41,620 nucleotides of DNA from Vreelandella rituensis (lineage in GTDB: Bacteria; Pseudomonadota; Gammaproteobacteria; Pseudomonadales; Halomonadaceae), in assembly GCF_003336665.1 (NCBI RefSeq), contig NZ_QPIJ01000037.1, positions 4,893-46,512 of the forward strand, read 5' to 3'. Under the pieces are notes generated by a model. It saw only the letters and a program-made list of their open reading frames with translations, made no database searches and was not told the DNA's origin. The position numbers and the translations under genes were made by a program. Shown here piece by piece: positions 1-8,569 of this stretch (positions within the stretch are counted from its first letter, which is position 1; every line of letters begins with the position of its first letter).

Positions 1-545
1 GCCCTGTTTTTGCCAACACGACTGACTAAATCACGTAACCACCGACTTCTGGCATCTTGTTTATCGTCCAGGACACGAATGGCAGCGTGCCCCCCTCGTA
101 TAAGCGCGCATTTAAGGGATAGTTGCCCAGTGCGCCAGGGCTATCGCAGTTAGAAATAATCGCTTTCTAAGGTCTTGGCTTCATACCAGACATCAAGTGC
201 TTGGCAATAGTCTGAACAATAGATTCGAGCACCCATCTGCCAACTGCGATAGCCCTGCCCAGTGCGCCCAATGCCTCGCATCGTGGCCGAGCCGCCGCTA
301 CTATATTGCTTTGGCGTCAGGCCAATGTAGGCAGAGGCCTGACGGCCATTCTGGAACGCTCGACCGTCACCTAACGCACTGTAAAGTTGCGTCGCTGATA
401 TTATGCCGATACCTTCAATGGCCATCAGTTGACGGCAGGGGGCGAACGCACGACTGACTTGCTCCACTTGTTGATCAAGATCCAGAAGGCGGTTGTTGAG
501 TTGCTCCAGTTCTTCCATCTGCTCAGTCAGCGACGAACCCCAGGC
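1..545 (-). pseudogene. IS110-family transposase remnant, interrupted by a miniature element
   Basis: The minus strand encodes the C-terminal half of an IS110/IS116/IS902-type transposase. It starts in the coiled-coil linker and covers the Transposase_20 region (EGIGIISATQL, ASAYIGLTPKQYSSGG, MRGIGRTGQ). The N-terminal DEDD nuclease domain is missing: homology stops just before the rnhA start near 572. The open frame ends at a TAA at 150-152, but that stop lies in a foreign 120-bp insert. Removing the insert plus one target copy (132 bp, 44 codons) rejoins the frame exactly, and it continues as CALIRGGHAAIR and RSRWLRDLVSRVGKN to the window edge, which is typical IS110 C-terminal sequence. 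The copy is inactive. The family call is by motif recognition. Confidence 0.85.
125..268. mobile_element. 120-bp miniature inverted-repeat element with 12-bp target duplication
   Basis: Positions 137-151 (agggctatcgcagtt) and 242-256 are perfect 15-bp inverted repeats bounding a 120-bp segment. The 12-bp sequence gcccagtgcgcc flanks it directly on both sides, at 125-136 and 257-268. The segment sits inside the IS110 transposase frame, and deleting it with one flank copy restores that frame. This is the structure of a non-autonomous MITE-like insertion. I do not recognise the inverted repeat, so the parent family is unknown. The 12-bp duplication is long; families such as IS4 and IS1 can make duplications in that range. 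Confidence 0.85.
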
Positions 546-571
546 AGCATTCAACTTTGAAGGGCACGATT

Positions 572-1345
572 ATGGCAACGGCGAAAAAGCCCAAGTGGTA
601 TGTGGTCTGGGAAGGGCGCACGCCGGGGGTATACACCACCTGGGCGGACTGCCAGAAGCAAACCAAAGGGTTTCCCAAGGCAAAGTTCAAGTCTTACCTC
701 AGCAAGGGCGAGGCCCATAGTGCTTTCCAGCAAGGCTGGGGCGAGGGTGGATGGGGCAAGGCTGACCCTACAGAGAAAGGCGTCAAAGGCGCGGGAGATA
801 ACATGCGTCACGATGCGTCCGTCGCCGTCGACGTGGAGATCTTCTGTGATGGCGCGTGCGACCCTAATCCGGGGCCGGCTGGATCGGGCTTGGCTGTCTA
901 CCGCCAAGGCATACTCGATTCACTCTATCTGGGCCACTACACCTTGAGAGGCACCAACAACACTGCCGAGCTTCATGCCTTGCATGAGGCATTTAAACTT
1001 GCCAAGGGAGCGGTCGAGGCGGGGGAGAGCGTGCGTATTCGTGCCGATTCCCGCTATGCGATCCAGTGTGTCAGCCAATGGGCGTCAGGCTGGAAAAAGC
1101 GGGGATGGAAACGCCCCAACGGTGACCCGGTAAAAAATCCGGATATCATCGCGCCAGCCCACGATCTGTACCTGGCGATCGCTTCCAAAATCACGCTGAA
1201 CCATGTGAAGGCCCATGCCGGCATCGAAGGCAATGAGCTGGCTGACCGCATGGCGATGCTTGCGGCAATCGAAAAAGAGGAGCGCTTTGTGCGCTACGTG
1301 GGCAACCTGGATGTGGGGGAAGTCTTGAAATTCAAGCGGGGTTGA
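572..1345 (+). CDS. rnhA: Ribonuclease HI with N-terminal hybrid-binding (viroplasmin-like) domain
   Basis: The 257-aa protein has two parts. Residues 7-55 (KWYVVWEGRTPGVYTTW, then the KFKSYLS region) form the caulimovirus-viroplasmin or RNase H1 hybrid-binding domain that grips RNA/DNA duplexes. Residues 88-235 form an RNase HI fold that cuts the RNA strand of such hybrids. The carboxylates expected for two-metal catalysis are visible: Asp93 in FCDGACDPNPG, Glu133 in NNTAELHAL, Asp159 in RADSRY and Asp225 in GNELADR. A TTG at 557 is in frame, but the ATG at 572 is preferred because gaaggg lies about 7 nt before it and the domain begins right after. The gene abuts the broken end of the IS110 remnant, so that insertion or deletion ended at its 5' border. 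Confidence 0.9.
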   Translation: MATAKKPKWYVVWEGRTPGVYTTWADCQKQTKGFPKAKFKSYLSKGEAHSAFQQGWGEGGWGKADPTEKGVKGAGDNMRHDASVAVDVEIFCDGACDPNPGPAGSGLAVYRQGILDSLYLGHYTLRGTNNTAELHALHEAFKLAKGAVEAGESVRIRADSRYAIQCVSQWASGWKKRGWKRPNGDPVKNPDIIAPAHDLYLAIASKITLNHVKAHAGIEGNELADRMAMLAAIEKEERFVRYVGNLDVGEVLKFKRG

Positions 1346-1610
1346 CGCCCTGTTCAGGGAAGACGTCACCCTGGCGAACCTGCTCACTCGGATTTCGATA
1401 CCCCTTCTACAACTTTACGGCCTTCCTCCCGCGCATCACTGGCTCACGCCCGTTGATACGGGGAATCCGGCCGTATGATTGTTGAATTCAGGGTGCAAAT
1501 TAACAATTGCAGGCAAGGGACGCTCCTGACGTCGTGCCCCTGCTGCAAGCGTTACATCAGGGGAGCTTCTCACAGTTCTTTGCCAGTGGAGGCGCTCCCA
1601 GTGCAAGGCA

Positions 1611-2504
1611 TTACCTGTCGACCTCCGCCGTCATGGTGCCGATCACCCGTTCCAGCTCACGGTTGAAAGCCACCGGCTTGGCCATGTGCAGGAAGTGGTC
1701 GGTGTCTGCCATGATCACGGCGTCGAACTCGGGTAGGAGCTCCTGGTTGGCTTCGACTTCTGTCGGCCAGAGGTCAGCATTGATGGAGAATACGGGCACA
1801 GCCAGTTCTTCGAATCGTTGCGCCGCTTCACCATCTGCATGGCGCGACAGCATATCATCCATGGCGCTGATGGCCACCTGCGACGGCGAGGCCGCCATGT
1901 CACGCATGACCCAGTCGCGCAGATTGGGGTCGGTGCTCTCGATGAACATCGACGCCACGAACTGTTGTGCGGCCGGTGCAAAGTCTTGCTGGAGTGGTAC
2001 CAGCATTCCGTCGAGCTGGGCCTGGGTGATTTCTGAGTTCACGTGGTGGAAAGTGTCGACGCCGATGATCCCGATGACGCGTTTCGGAAACAGGCGTGCC
2101 GCTTCCACGCTGACCGGTCCACCCATGGAGTGTCCGATGAGGATCGCCTGCTCCACTTCCAGATCGTCCAGTACCGCCTTCACGTCCTCCCCGAAGGCTG
2201 GCACGGTGAATGACTCACGCTTCTGGCCAGAATGACCGTGCCCGGCAAGATCGATGGCCACCACCCGATGTTGACGAGAGAAGTGCGGCAGCTGCCCGCG
2301 CCAGTATCGCCCGTCGCAACTCCAGCCATGAATGAAGACGAGCGTCGGTTTGCCGCTCCCCCGCACCTCGTAGGCAATCGGCACCCCATCCGCCGAGTCG
2401 GCCATTCGCGGCCAGGTGACTTCGCTTGCCATCGCCTGGTTGGTAAGCGCCAATAGCAGCACCAGACTTAGATAATGCACGACATACAACGAAAATCCCC
2501 TCAT
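1611..2504 (-). CDS. Exported alpha/beta-hydrolase fold protein
   Basis: The 297-aa protein starts with a signal peptide (basic start, hydrophobic residues about 6-20, likely cut after Ala-Met-Ala near residue 26), so it probably acts in the periplasm. The rest is an alpha/beta hydrolase: oxyanion HGWSCDG near 59-65, the nucleophile elbow GHSMGG with Ser126, a candidate acid Asp244 (INADLWPT) and a candidate base His270 or His273 (DTDHFLHM). The size fits a single-domain esterase or lactonase-like enzyme. The substrate cannot be read from sequence. It is a lone gene facing rnhA, and its upstream region runs into debris containing inverted repeats. Confidence 0.85.
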   Translation of the reverse strand: MRGFSLYVVHYLSLVLLLALTNQAMASEVTWPRMADSADGVPIAYEVRGSGKPTLVFIHGWSCDGRYWRGQLPHFSRQHRVVAIDLAGHGHSGQKRESFTVPAFGEDVKAVLDDLEVEQAILIGHSMGGPVSVEAARLFPKRVIGIIGVDTFHHVNSEITQAQLDGMLVPLQQDFAPAAQQFVASMFIESTDPNLRDWVMRDMAASPSQVAISAMDDMLSRHADGEAAQRFEELAVPVFSINADLWPTEVEANQELLPEFDAVIMADTDHFLHMAKPVAFNRELERVIGTMTAEVDR

Positions 2505-2831
2505 GACGCGCTCTCTCGAGTTTTCTGTGACTCATGCAGCATAGCCGAGGTAGCCGCTCCGGTTCGCCTAACTTGCCATCATATATTGGCCAACCCGCCC
2601 GGCTAGCCCTCAGCACGCTTTGGTGGCAAGCTGCAGGGAGAATCAATAAGGACGGATTGTACGCCAAATCCGTCTGCCGGAAGAGCGAGTATAATTATCT
2701 CGCGTATCGGCAGTTTCCGGCGTATGCAGCGAAGGGCAGGAGATGACCCAAAGCTGCCTTTTAGTAACTCTGCATATACACTCATAGCTTCACACTGTGT
2801 GCTGGGTGGCCAACCACATAAGACCTTATAG
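2505..2831. other. Intergenic region with nested inverted repeats
   Basis: No convincing gene is seen in this roughly 330-base stretch. It holds nested inverted repeats: an outer pair gccggaa (2676-2682) and ttccggc (2715-2721) around an inner pair gcgag (2685-2689) and ctcgc (2699-2703) with an AT-rich loop. It could be a recombination or operator site, a hairpin, or chance; nothing here assigns it. Confidence 0.4.
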
Positions 2832-2990
2832 CTATTGGCCTGAGGCATGCATCGTCATGTCACGACCATTACTTTTGGCACGGTAGAGTACGCCGTCAGC
2901 GCACCCAAATAGCTGTTCAATCGATTCATCTGGTAGCACTTCGGCAACGCAGAGCGTGAGCGTGACGCGCCCCACTTCGCTGTCACCAAC
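2832..2990 (-). pseudogene. C-terminal scrap of a GGDEF (diguanylate cyclase) domain
   Basis: On the minus strand, one frame reads through the last part of a GGDEF domain: VTLTLCVAEVLPDES, EQLFGCADGVLYRAK, SNGRDM, then a stop at 2832-2834. The pattern of an Ile/Leu-rich beta strand followed by ADxxLYxAKxxGRN-like residues is diagnostic for the end of a GGDEF domain. The catalytic GG(D/E)EF loop and everything upstream are absent, so this cannot be active. Confidence 0.75.
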
Positions 2991-3000
2991 AGCGAAACAG

Positions 3001-3063
3001 CGTGCCGATCAAGCGCTTTATCAAGCCAAGACCAAGGGCCGTAACCGGGTGATGGTGTCGTGA
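3001..3063 (+). pseudogene. Second GGDEF C-terminal scrap, opposite strand
   Basis: Twenty codons on the plus strand read ADQALYQAKTKGRNRV and stop at 3061-3063. This is the classic last helix of a GGDEF domain. It faces away from the minus-strand scrap that ends about 10 bp to its left, so remains of two different GGDEF genes have been joined here. Confidence 0.65.
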
Positions 3064-3239
3064 CGGGGGTGGGTTTGGCCATCCAATGAGAGGTGCTCCG
3101 GAGCGCTAAAAAAGAAAAGGTTGCTGTAGTGGCGCTCGTTACCTGTTTAGGGTTGCCGGCAAGGTATATCTGGCACGGATAGCCCAAACATCTCTAAGTA
3201 CTACGGTCGTAAATAATCATTGAGAGACAAGGTGTTGAT

Positions 3240-3750
3240 ACTTCCCTTTATCCGCTGGCGTCTTACCCAGTACAGCGCATCTTCCAGCCGCCTTCGTCGT
3301 TGGGCAATGGGGTAAGGCACAGCCATCGCCGCATTTCGGCCAGGGAGAGAACGACGGGCTGCCCACCCAGGTTCAGCAACAGGCTTTTTTTAGCTGATGT
3401 CGGCGCAACGTGACCAGCTGAGCGTAGGCCGCCATTACCAGCGTGATATGGCGATACCAGCCTCGCCAAGTCCGCATCTCATACTGATCCAGCCCCCGTT
3501 GTGATTTGCTTTCCTGGAAACAGGGCTCGATATTCCACCGTAGGGGTGCGCATCGCACTGATGTTCCGCCAGTTGCCAACTGTTGCGTCGCTCGACGTCG
3601 CCCAATAGGCCCCGCAGATACGCACCGAGGCCTCGGCGTGTTTGATGTAACCGCCCACGCTATCAACCATGAGAATAATGCTGATTCCCAATCACGGGTC
3701 TGCTTATGCACGTTTTTAAGGGCCATGTCGTTCAGCATCGGGCACCTCAC
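3240..3750 (-). pseudogene. IS701-like transposase remnant
   Basis: The minus strand encodes the C-terminal part of a DDE transposase. The segment RWNIEPCFQESKSQRGLDQYEMRTWRGWYRHITLVMAAYAQL, given here only as landmarks IEPCFQESK, GLDQYEMR and WYRHITLVM, matches the region around the catalytic Glu in the IS701/IS4-like group. The remaining tail continues in another frame at 3263-3469 (LAEMRRWLCL), which shows a frameshift. The N-terminal two thirds are missing. The remnant is non-functional. Confidence 0.7.
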
Positions 3751-3946
3751 TCACTGGCCGTGGCTAACGACGTATAGCGTTTATCTACAACTGCAGTACT
3801 AGAATCGCGCTACCTGTTTGAGCCGGCGTCCGTTAGCGTCGAGCAGACGTTCCTCCCGCACCCCGGGGGCGAGGTGGTTCGCACTCAGGCACCCGCCGGG
3901 CATGTAAGCAGGAGTACGTCGCGGGGGACCGCTAGCGCCCATGCGA

Positions 3947-3985
3947 TCTAATTTAGAATATGCTATTATTTATGTTCTAATTTAG
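3947..3985. promoter_or_regulatory. Direct repeat upstream of the porin gene
   Basis: The 10-mer tctaatttag occurs at 3947-3956 and again at 3976-3985, 29 bp apart, in an AT-rich patch about 145 bp before the porin start. The surrounding 3751-4127 has no gene. Repeats almost three helical turns apart could bind a regulator of the porin or mark a promoter, but no factor is assigned. Confidence 0.4.
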
Positions 3986-4127
3986 TTTCAACGTAAGGCC
4001 AGATAATTATTAGCCGCTCTGGATGTTCGGCACCCGCTTTGCGCCTTGGCGAACATCGCTGAGTGGTTGCTCGGCCCTTTGTACCGCGCTCTCCGGGCGC
4101 ATTGATGAATATAGATGAAGGAATGTA

Positions 4128-5306
4128 ATGACGATTTCCCAGCGTAATTTGCTCAAGCCGACGCTGTTGGCACTGAGTGTTGTGGGTGCCGGCGTGATGT
4201 CGATGACGAGCAGTGCCGTCAGTTTTGAAGTGGGCGAGACGAAGGCGAGTGTGTACGGGTTTGCCAAGTTGGATGCGATCTACGACCGTGATAACGACCT
4301 TGGGAATCTTGCAGCGCGCCCGCGCATCCTGATTGACGGGCAAACGGGTGTGGATGGCAACTTTGACATGCACGCCTACCAGAGCCGGCTGGGCTTCAAG
4401 ACGGCCACCCCCGCGGCCGGTTCTCCCTTGGTCACGCACGTCGAGGTGGACTGGTTCGATAACGTCCCGGAGGGTGGTGAACTTCGGTTACGCCATGCCT
4501 ACGGCAGTTGGAACAACGTGCTGGCGGGGAAGACCTGGACAAACTTCGGCAGTCAGCTAAGCCGCACGCCGATCATTGATTTTGCGCCAAGCCCGGGGCA
4601 AAGCAAAAGCGGTCGCAAGGCGCAGTTGCGCTACACGATGGGGGATTTTCACGTTGCGCTGGAAAATCCTGAGCCGCACGACTTCAACAACGCGGTTGCG
4701 GTTGGCTTCAATCCGGCCCGTGGCGGTTATGCCGTAAGCCAGGATAACCACGCAGCCATGCCGGATGCCACCCTGCGCTACCAAACGCAAGCCGGTGATC
4801 TCCATTACTCCCTTTCCGCCGTCGCGCATCAGCTTAACGTGGAAGGTGAGAAGCTGAATGACGATGCCATGGGGTGGGGGATTAATGCAGCCGCAAGCTA
4901 CCCGATGACGCCAGCGTTCATCGTGCGCGGCGGATTGACGTACGGCGACGGCATCGGTGAGTACATGCAGAACAATCCCTCCGCGCCTGGGTTCCTTGAT
5001 GGCGGTGAGATCGAGACCATCGAGGCTTGGGGGGCGAATGTCGGTATGTCGTTAAAGACAGGGCCGGGGGTCGTCAACCTTGGCTACGGCGTGTCCAACG
5101 CGGACATGGACGATGCGGTTAAGGCTGGCCTTCCCGGTGCAGCAGGCGCGAACGAGAAGTTCGAGGCCGTCCACCTGAACTATATCTGGTCGCCGGTGAA
5201 GCGCGTTAGCTACGGCGTGGAAGCGGGCTACCATACCCGCAAAGTGGCAGATGGCCGTGATGGGGATGCGCTGCGCATCCAGGGCATGGCCATGTACGCC
5301 TTCTAA
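4128..5306 (+). CDS. DcaP-like outer-membrane porin
   Basis: The 392-aa protein has a signal peptide (Lys10 region, hydrophobic core about 11-30). The mature part is rich in alternating beta-strand sequence and ends in Phe (YAF), the usual C-terminal signal for the BAM complex. The motifs ASVYGFAKLDAIYD, AYQSRLGFK, LRHAYGSWN and WTNFGSQL resemble the DcaP/porin-4 trimeric channels used for uptake of dicarboxylates and other small anionic compounds. The coiled-coil stretch some DcaP proteins carry at the N-terminus is not seen. A good ribosome site (gatgaaggaatgta) precedes ATG 4128. It stands alone, with IS debris upstream and the patatin gene convergent. Confidence 0.8.
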   Translation: MTISQRNLLKPTLLALSVVGAGVMSMTSSAVSFEVGETKASVYGFAKLDAIYDRDNDLGNLAARPRILIDGQTGVDGNFDMHAYQSRLGFKTATPAAGSPLVTHVEVDWFDNVPEGGELRLRHAYGSWNNVLAGKTWTNFGSQLSRTPIIDFAPSPGQSKSGRKAQLRYTMGDFHVALENPEPHDFNNAVAVGFNPARGGYAVSQDNHAAMPDATLRYQTQAGDLHYSLSAVAHQLNVEGEKLNDDAMGWGINAAASYPMTPAFIVRGGLTYGDGIGEYMQNNPSAPGFLDGGEIETIEAWGANVGMSLKTGPGVVNLGYGVSNADMDDAVKAGLPGAAGANEKFEAVHLNYIWSPVKRVSYGVEAGYHTRKVADGRDGDALRIQGMAMYAF

Positions 5307-5545
5307 TACCGCCTCTTGCTGCATAGCACGATAACGGACCGCCACAAAAAATATACGCTAGCCCATAGAAGGATCGGAGGAGGTTGACTGGTCGGCGTCA
5401 AGGCCCTCTGTATCACGTTATTGACGGCACTCAGCGCCGCTTCCATTTCCAGGATCGAGCTGAATTGGCTGAAAATGCGTGTTTCTGGATGGGCACTAAT
5501 TCACCGGGCTGATGGGTTGTTTGCTGCTGATTAAGGAAGATGGTT

Positions 5546-6589
5546 CTAACCTTGGTGCTGGGCGCCAATGCCTTGGAATATCTGACGAAGATCGATACTT
5601 GAACGTTCTCCGATGGCTGCAAGGTTCTCATCCAGCCAGTCTGTTACGGTGTCACGGCCGAGATCGCGAAGTTTGGTGAGAAACTCCCACTCGACGTTCA
5701 TCTTCGATGAGGCGCTCAGCGGTTTTAGTTCGGCCTGGTTTTCCACGACATGCACTCGCACCTGACGGTATTCATCGGTCGTAAGCTTGCCCTGACGGAT
5801 CAATCGGTCGACGAAGTCGATCCCGCGCAGTTCCTTGAGCAGGCTGTTGTTGAAACTGATCTCGTTCATCCGGTTCTGTATCTCTTGGGGATTCTTCGGT
5901 GTGCCCTTGCGCTCGATCGGGTTGATCTGGATCACCATGATGTCGTCTGTACCGGTCACACCGTGAAAGGGAAACAGCGTCGGATTTCCCACGTAGCCGC
6001 CATCCCAATATGGCACGCCGTCGATCTCGACTGCCTGATAGAGATACGGTATACAGGCCGAAGCCATCAACACGTCCACCGTCAACTCTTCGCGAGGAAA
6101 GACCTTGACATTGCCGCTCTCTACATTAGTAGCAGAAATAAAGAGTTTGAACGCATTGCACCTACGCACCCTGTCGAAATCGATGACTTTCTCCACCAGA
6201 TCGCGCAACGGATTGATATTGAGAGGATTAAACTGATAGGGCGAAGCCACACGGGAGAGAGCGTCCATAGCGTAATACATGGGGTTATTCTCCAGCCCCC
6301 AGTTGCCCGTCAGAACATCGTAGGGCGTGCGTTTCAGCGGGCTGTTCTTTGCGTCGTCGCCAATGCATCGCCAAAAGTTTTCTAGGGCCGCGCGCGCGCC
6401 CTCGGAACCATCGCGGGCGAAACCATCGGCCAGTGCCACCGCGTTCATAGCCCCCGCCGAGGTGCCTGAGACCCCGGCGATGTGCAATCGACCGTCCTCA
6501 AGAATCCGATCCAGAGCTCCCCAAGTGAAGGCACCATGAGAACCTCCGCCCTGAAGGGCGAGGTTAATGGATTTGGGTTTATGTACCAT
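5546..6589 (-). CDS. Patatin-like phospholipase
   Basis: The 347-aa protein belongs to the patatin-like lipid acyl hydrolases. The oxyanion glycine loop is at 14-17 (LQGGGSHGAF), the nucleophile Ser44 lies in GTSAG, and the dyad Asp196 lies in WDGGYVGNP. No signal peptide is seen, so it is expected in the cytosol or at the membrane face. I chose the ATG at 6587-6589 (MVHKPKSINLAL) because homology starts there and aggacc lies upstream; an in-frame ATG at 6628 adds 13 residues with no ribosome site. It is convergent with the porin and has no operon partner. Confidence 0.85.
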   Translation of the reverse strand: MVHKPKSINLALQGGGSHGAFTWGALDRILEDGRLHIAGVSGTSAGAMNAVALADGFARDGSEGARAALENFWRCIGDDAKNSPLKRTPYDVLTGNWGLENNPMYYAMDALSRVASPYQFNPLNINPLRDLVEKVIDFDRVRRCNAFKLFISATNVESGNVKVFPREELTVDVLMASACIPYLYQAVEIDGVPYWDGGYVGNPTLFPFHGVTGTDDIMVIQINPIERKGTPKNPQEIQNRMNEISFNNSLLKELRGIDFVDRLIRQGKLTTDEYRQVRVHVVENQAELKPLSASSKMNVEWEFLTKLRDLGRDTVTDWLDENLAAIGERSSIDLRQIFQGIGAQHQG

Positions 6590-6961
6590 GTGGCCGGTCC
6601 TATTAGATGGTAGATGGGCTGCCTGCATTTATTAATTAAATTCAGGTTATTGACTCGGCTCCCTGGGGAAAAGATGGATTTCATAACGCTTTTTGATTAC
6701 ACATCTTGATCAACTATCGCATCGGCCCGGAGCCGCATAGATCCAATTCAGGACATTGAAGTTTCGTCGTTGTCATGTCCACTCCTCTTCCTCTTAGGGA
6801 GGGTTGCATAATTACGATAGACTATTAATTGCTGCACTGCCACAATGCGTTTTTTCTGCTTCCCTTAATAAAATATCTCTTGATATACAACAAACAGCTA
6901 GGTGTGACGCTGCGCTTTTCATAATGTAATGGTTTAATAATCAGTATGATACATGCTTTAG
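6590..6961. other. Gene-free stretch upstream of the patatin gene
   Basis: This about 370-base AT-rich region holds the presumed promoter of the patatin gene and runs to the left end of an IS630 remnant. No conserved protein is visible in any frame. Confidence 0.4.
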
Positions 6962-7632
6962 TAAGTGACTCTGCATAAGTTACGCTGTATAAAAAACGAA
7001 GCTCAACAAGGGAGACGCACCATGTCTCGACGCTTACGCTTCGTTTCTTTGACACCTGACTAGCAACATATCGTGAATGACGCCTATCAGCACGGTGAAA
7101 AGAGAGCGTTACGTCGTAGGGCTCACGCCGTCTTGCTTAGCCACAAAGGTCATACGATTAACCAGATTCGGATTTAAACGCGATACGGTGTCTACTTGGT
7201 TATCCCAATGGGGAAACAGAGGGTATTGAAGGCCTTCAGGACAAGGCGCGTGAAGGACGTCCTCACCTTCTCAACGAGAGCGCGCTTGCTGTGTTACAGC
7301 AACTTGTTGAAGAACATTCGCATCAATTGCCTGTCCTCCATGCCGCTCCCTCTGGATTTGATTTAGGCGATAACACCAACCGGACAACTAGGCTGACAGA
7401 GGGGGAGCATCCCAGCGCAAAATAATCGATTAGATGGCATATCGCATTCACCTGGTATATCTGTCGCCTTATTCGCCGGGGCTGGACCTGATCGAAATTC
7501 TTTGGGGTGAAATCAAATACCGATGGCTACTGCTGACAGACTACAGTTCGTTCGATAAACTCTGTGAAGCGGTAAAAAACGTGTGTGACAGTTACGGAAT
7601 AAATAGCTCGATAACTTTTGCATAACTACTTA
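6962..7632 (+). mobile_element. Degenerate IS630-family element
   Basis: The ends are imperfect inverted repeats: taagtgactctgcataagtt at 6962-6981 and its counterpart ending at 7632 (read inward as taagtagttatgcaaaagtt), each beginning with TA as expected for an element that targets TA. The inside is a broken IS630 transposase. The N-terminal HTH part starts near 7022 (MSRRLRFVSLTPD then a stop, GEKRALRRRAHAVLLS). The C-terminal catalytic part is at 7434-7625 (LSPYSPGLDLIEILW, with the last DDE Glu), ending FA as the family does. Stops, frameshifts and a large central deletion make it inactive. Confidence 0.85.
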
Positions 7633-7676
7633 GCAACAACATATGCCAGCAAATCAATTGGCGGATCGGAGCAAAA

Positions 7677-8135
7677 ATGAATAAAGCGAAAACTATTTCT
7701 GATTGGATAGGGCGTGCTGTTTACGGACTCATCAGCTTGAGCTTGGGGATTATAAGTCTCACAATGATGGGTGTTGCCTTATGGGATATATGGCTCTCGT
7801 TACACGAAAAGACCTTGCTTATTGCAGCCCTTCTTAATGCCATCGGCTTGATTGTGATTGGAATGGCTGTTTTCGATGTGTCCAAATTCTTGTTGGAGGA
7901 AGAAGTTTTCAGCAGCAGTGCTACGAAGTCGCCTGAAAAACAGAGGCAGGCTTTATTAAAGTTTCTCGTCATAATTGCCATTGCTATAAGCCTGGAATCC
8001 CTAGTGTTCGTTTTTGACGCCGGGTCAAAAGACATTACTACGTTGATCTACCCCACTTTCTTATTAATTGCAGCTATTTTGTTGGTAGTCGGTCTTGGTG
8101 TATATCAAAAGTTGACTCGTGATGAAGTCACGTAG
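7677..8135 (+). CDS. Conserved-looking small integral membrane protein, function unknown
   Basis: The 152-aa protein has four likely membrane helices (about 14-36, 45-67, 94-112 and 123-144) with a charged loop (about 72-92, VFSSSATKSPEKQRQ) between helices 2 and 3. A clear ribosome site (ggatcggagc) precedes the ATG. I do not recognise the family. GC content is lower than in the metabolic regions, which fits an acquired gene. It lies 44 bp after the IS630 remnant and has no partner gene. Confidence 0.7.
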   Translation: MNKAKTISDWIGRAVYGLISLSLGIISLTMMGVALWDIWLSLHEKTLLIAALLNAIGLIVIGMAVFDVSKFLLEEEVFSSSATKSPEKQRQALLKFLVIIAIAISLESLVFVFDAGSKDITTLIYPTFLLIAAILLVVGLGVYQKLTRDEVT

Positions 8136-8569
8136 CCACTATACAAAACGTTATCACGGTTTCTACTCGAATATTGCCATAGCATGAATTTTTGGTGATA
8201 GCACACGCATGGAGAGTGATGTCGGAAAAGCTTCCAGCTTCTTAGGCAGCAACCCGATACTCCCAGAAAGTGCCTGGTGACGAGCCCTCACATGACTCAC
8301 ATGAGTAGGGGCAACGCTATCCGCAATCGGCTCAAGGTATGACTCAAAGCGTTCATGTAGCCTATAATGTTGCATAAACGCCCATGTCAAGTGCGAATGT
8401 TATCGCAATAGTGCAGCAAAGTCATTTTGTGACACAGTAGAAGTAGGGCCTGTTGACAGGGGAAGTTTGGCAGGCTCCTATCCCTGCCATGAAACGCCAA
8501 CAGTCCCAAGGGTGGAAGCCGAGATCATCGAGGCCATTCTCACCCCATTGTTTAAAGGAGAAAGTCACG
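8136..8569. other. Gene-free stretch before the nitroreductase-like gene
   Basis: This about 430-base region separates the membrane protein from the Acg-like gene. Small open frames are present on both strands, but none resembles a known protein. The frame of the following gene runs open to 8453, though a strong ribosome site places the start at 8570. Confidence 0.4.

Noticed and set aside
6825..7055. 76-codon minus-strand frame at the IS630 left end
   Set aside because: It runs through the inverted repeat and transposase start of the IS630 remnant and has no features.
8163..8390. 75-codon minus-strand frame before the Acg-like gene
   Set aside because: No ribosome site and no similarity I can name; kept only as part of a gene-free stretch.
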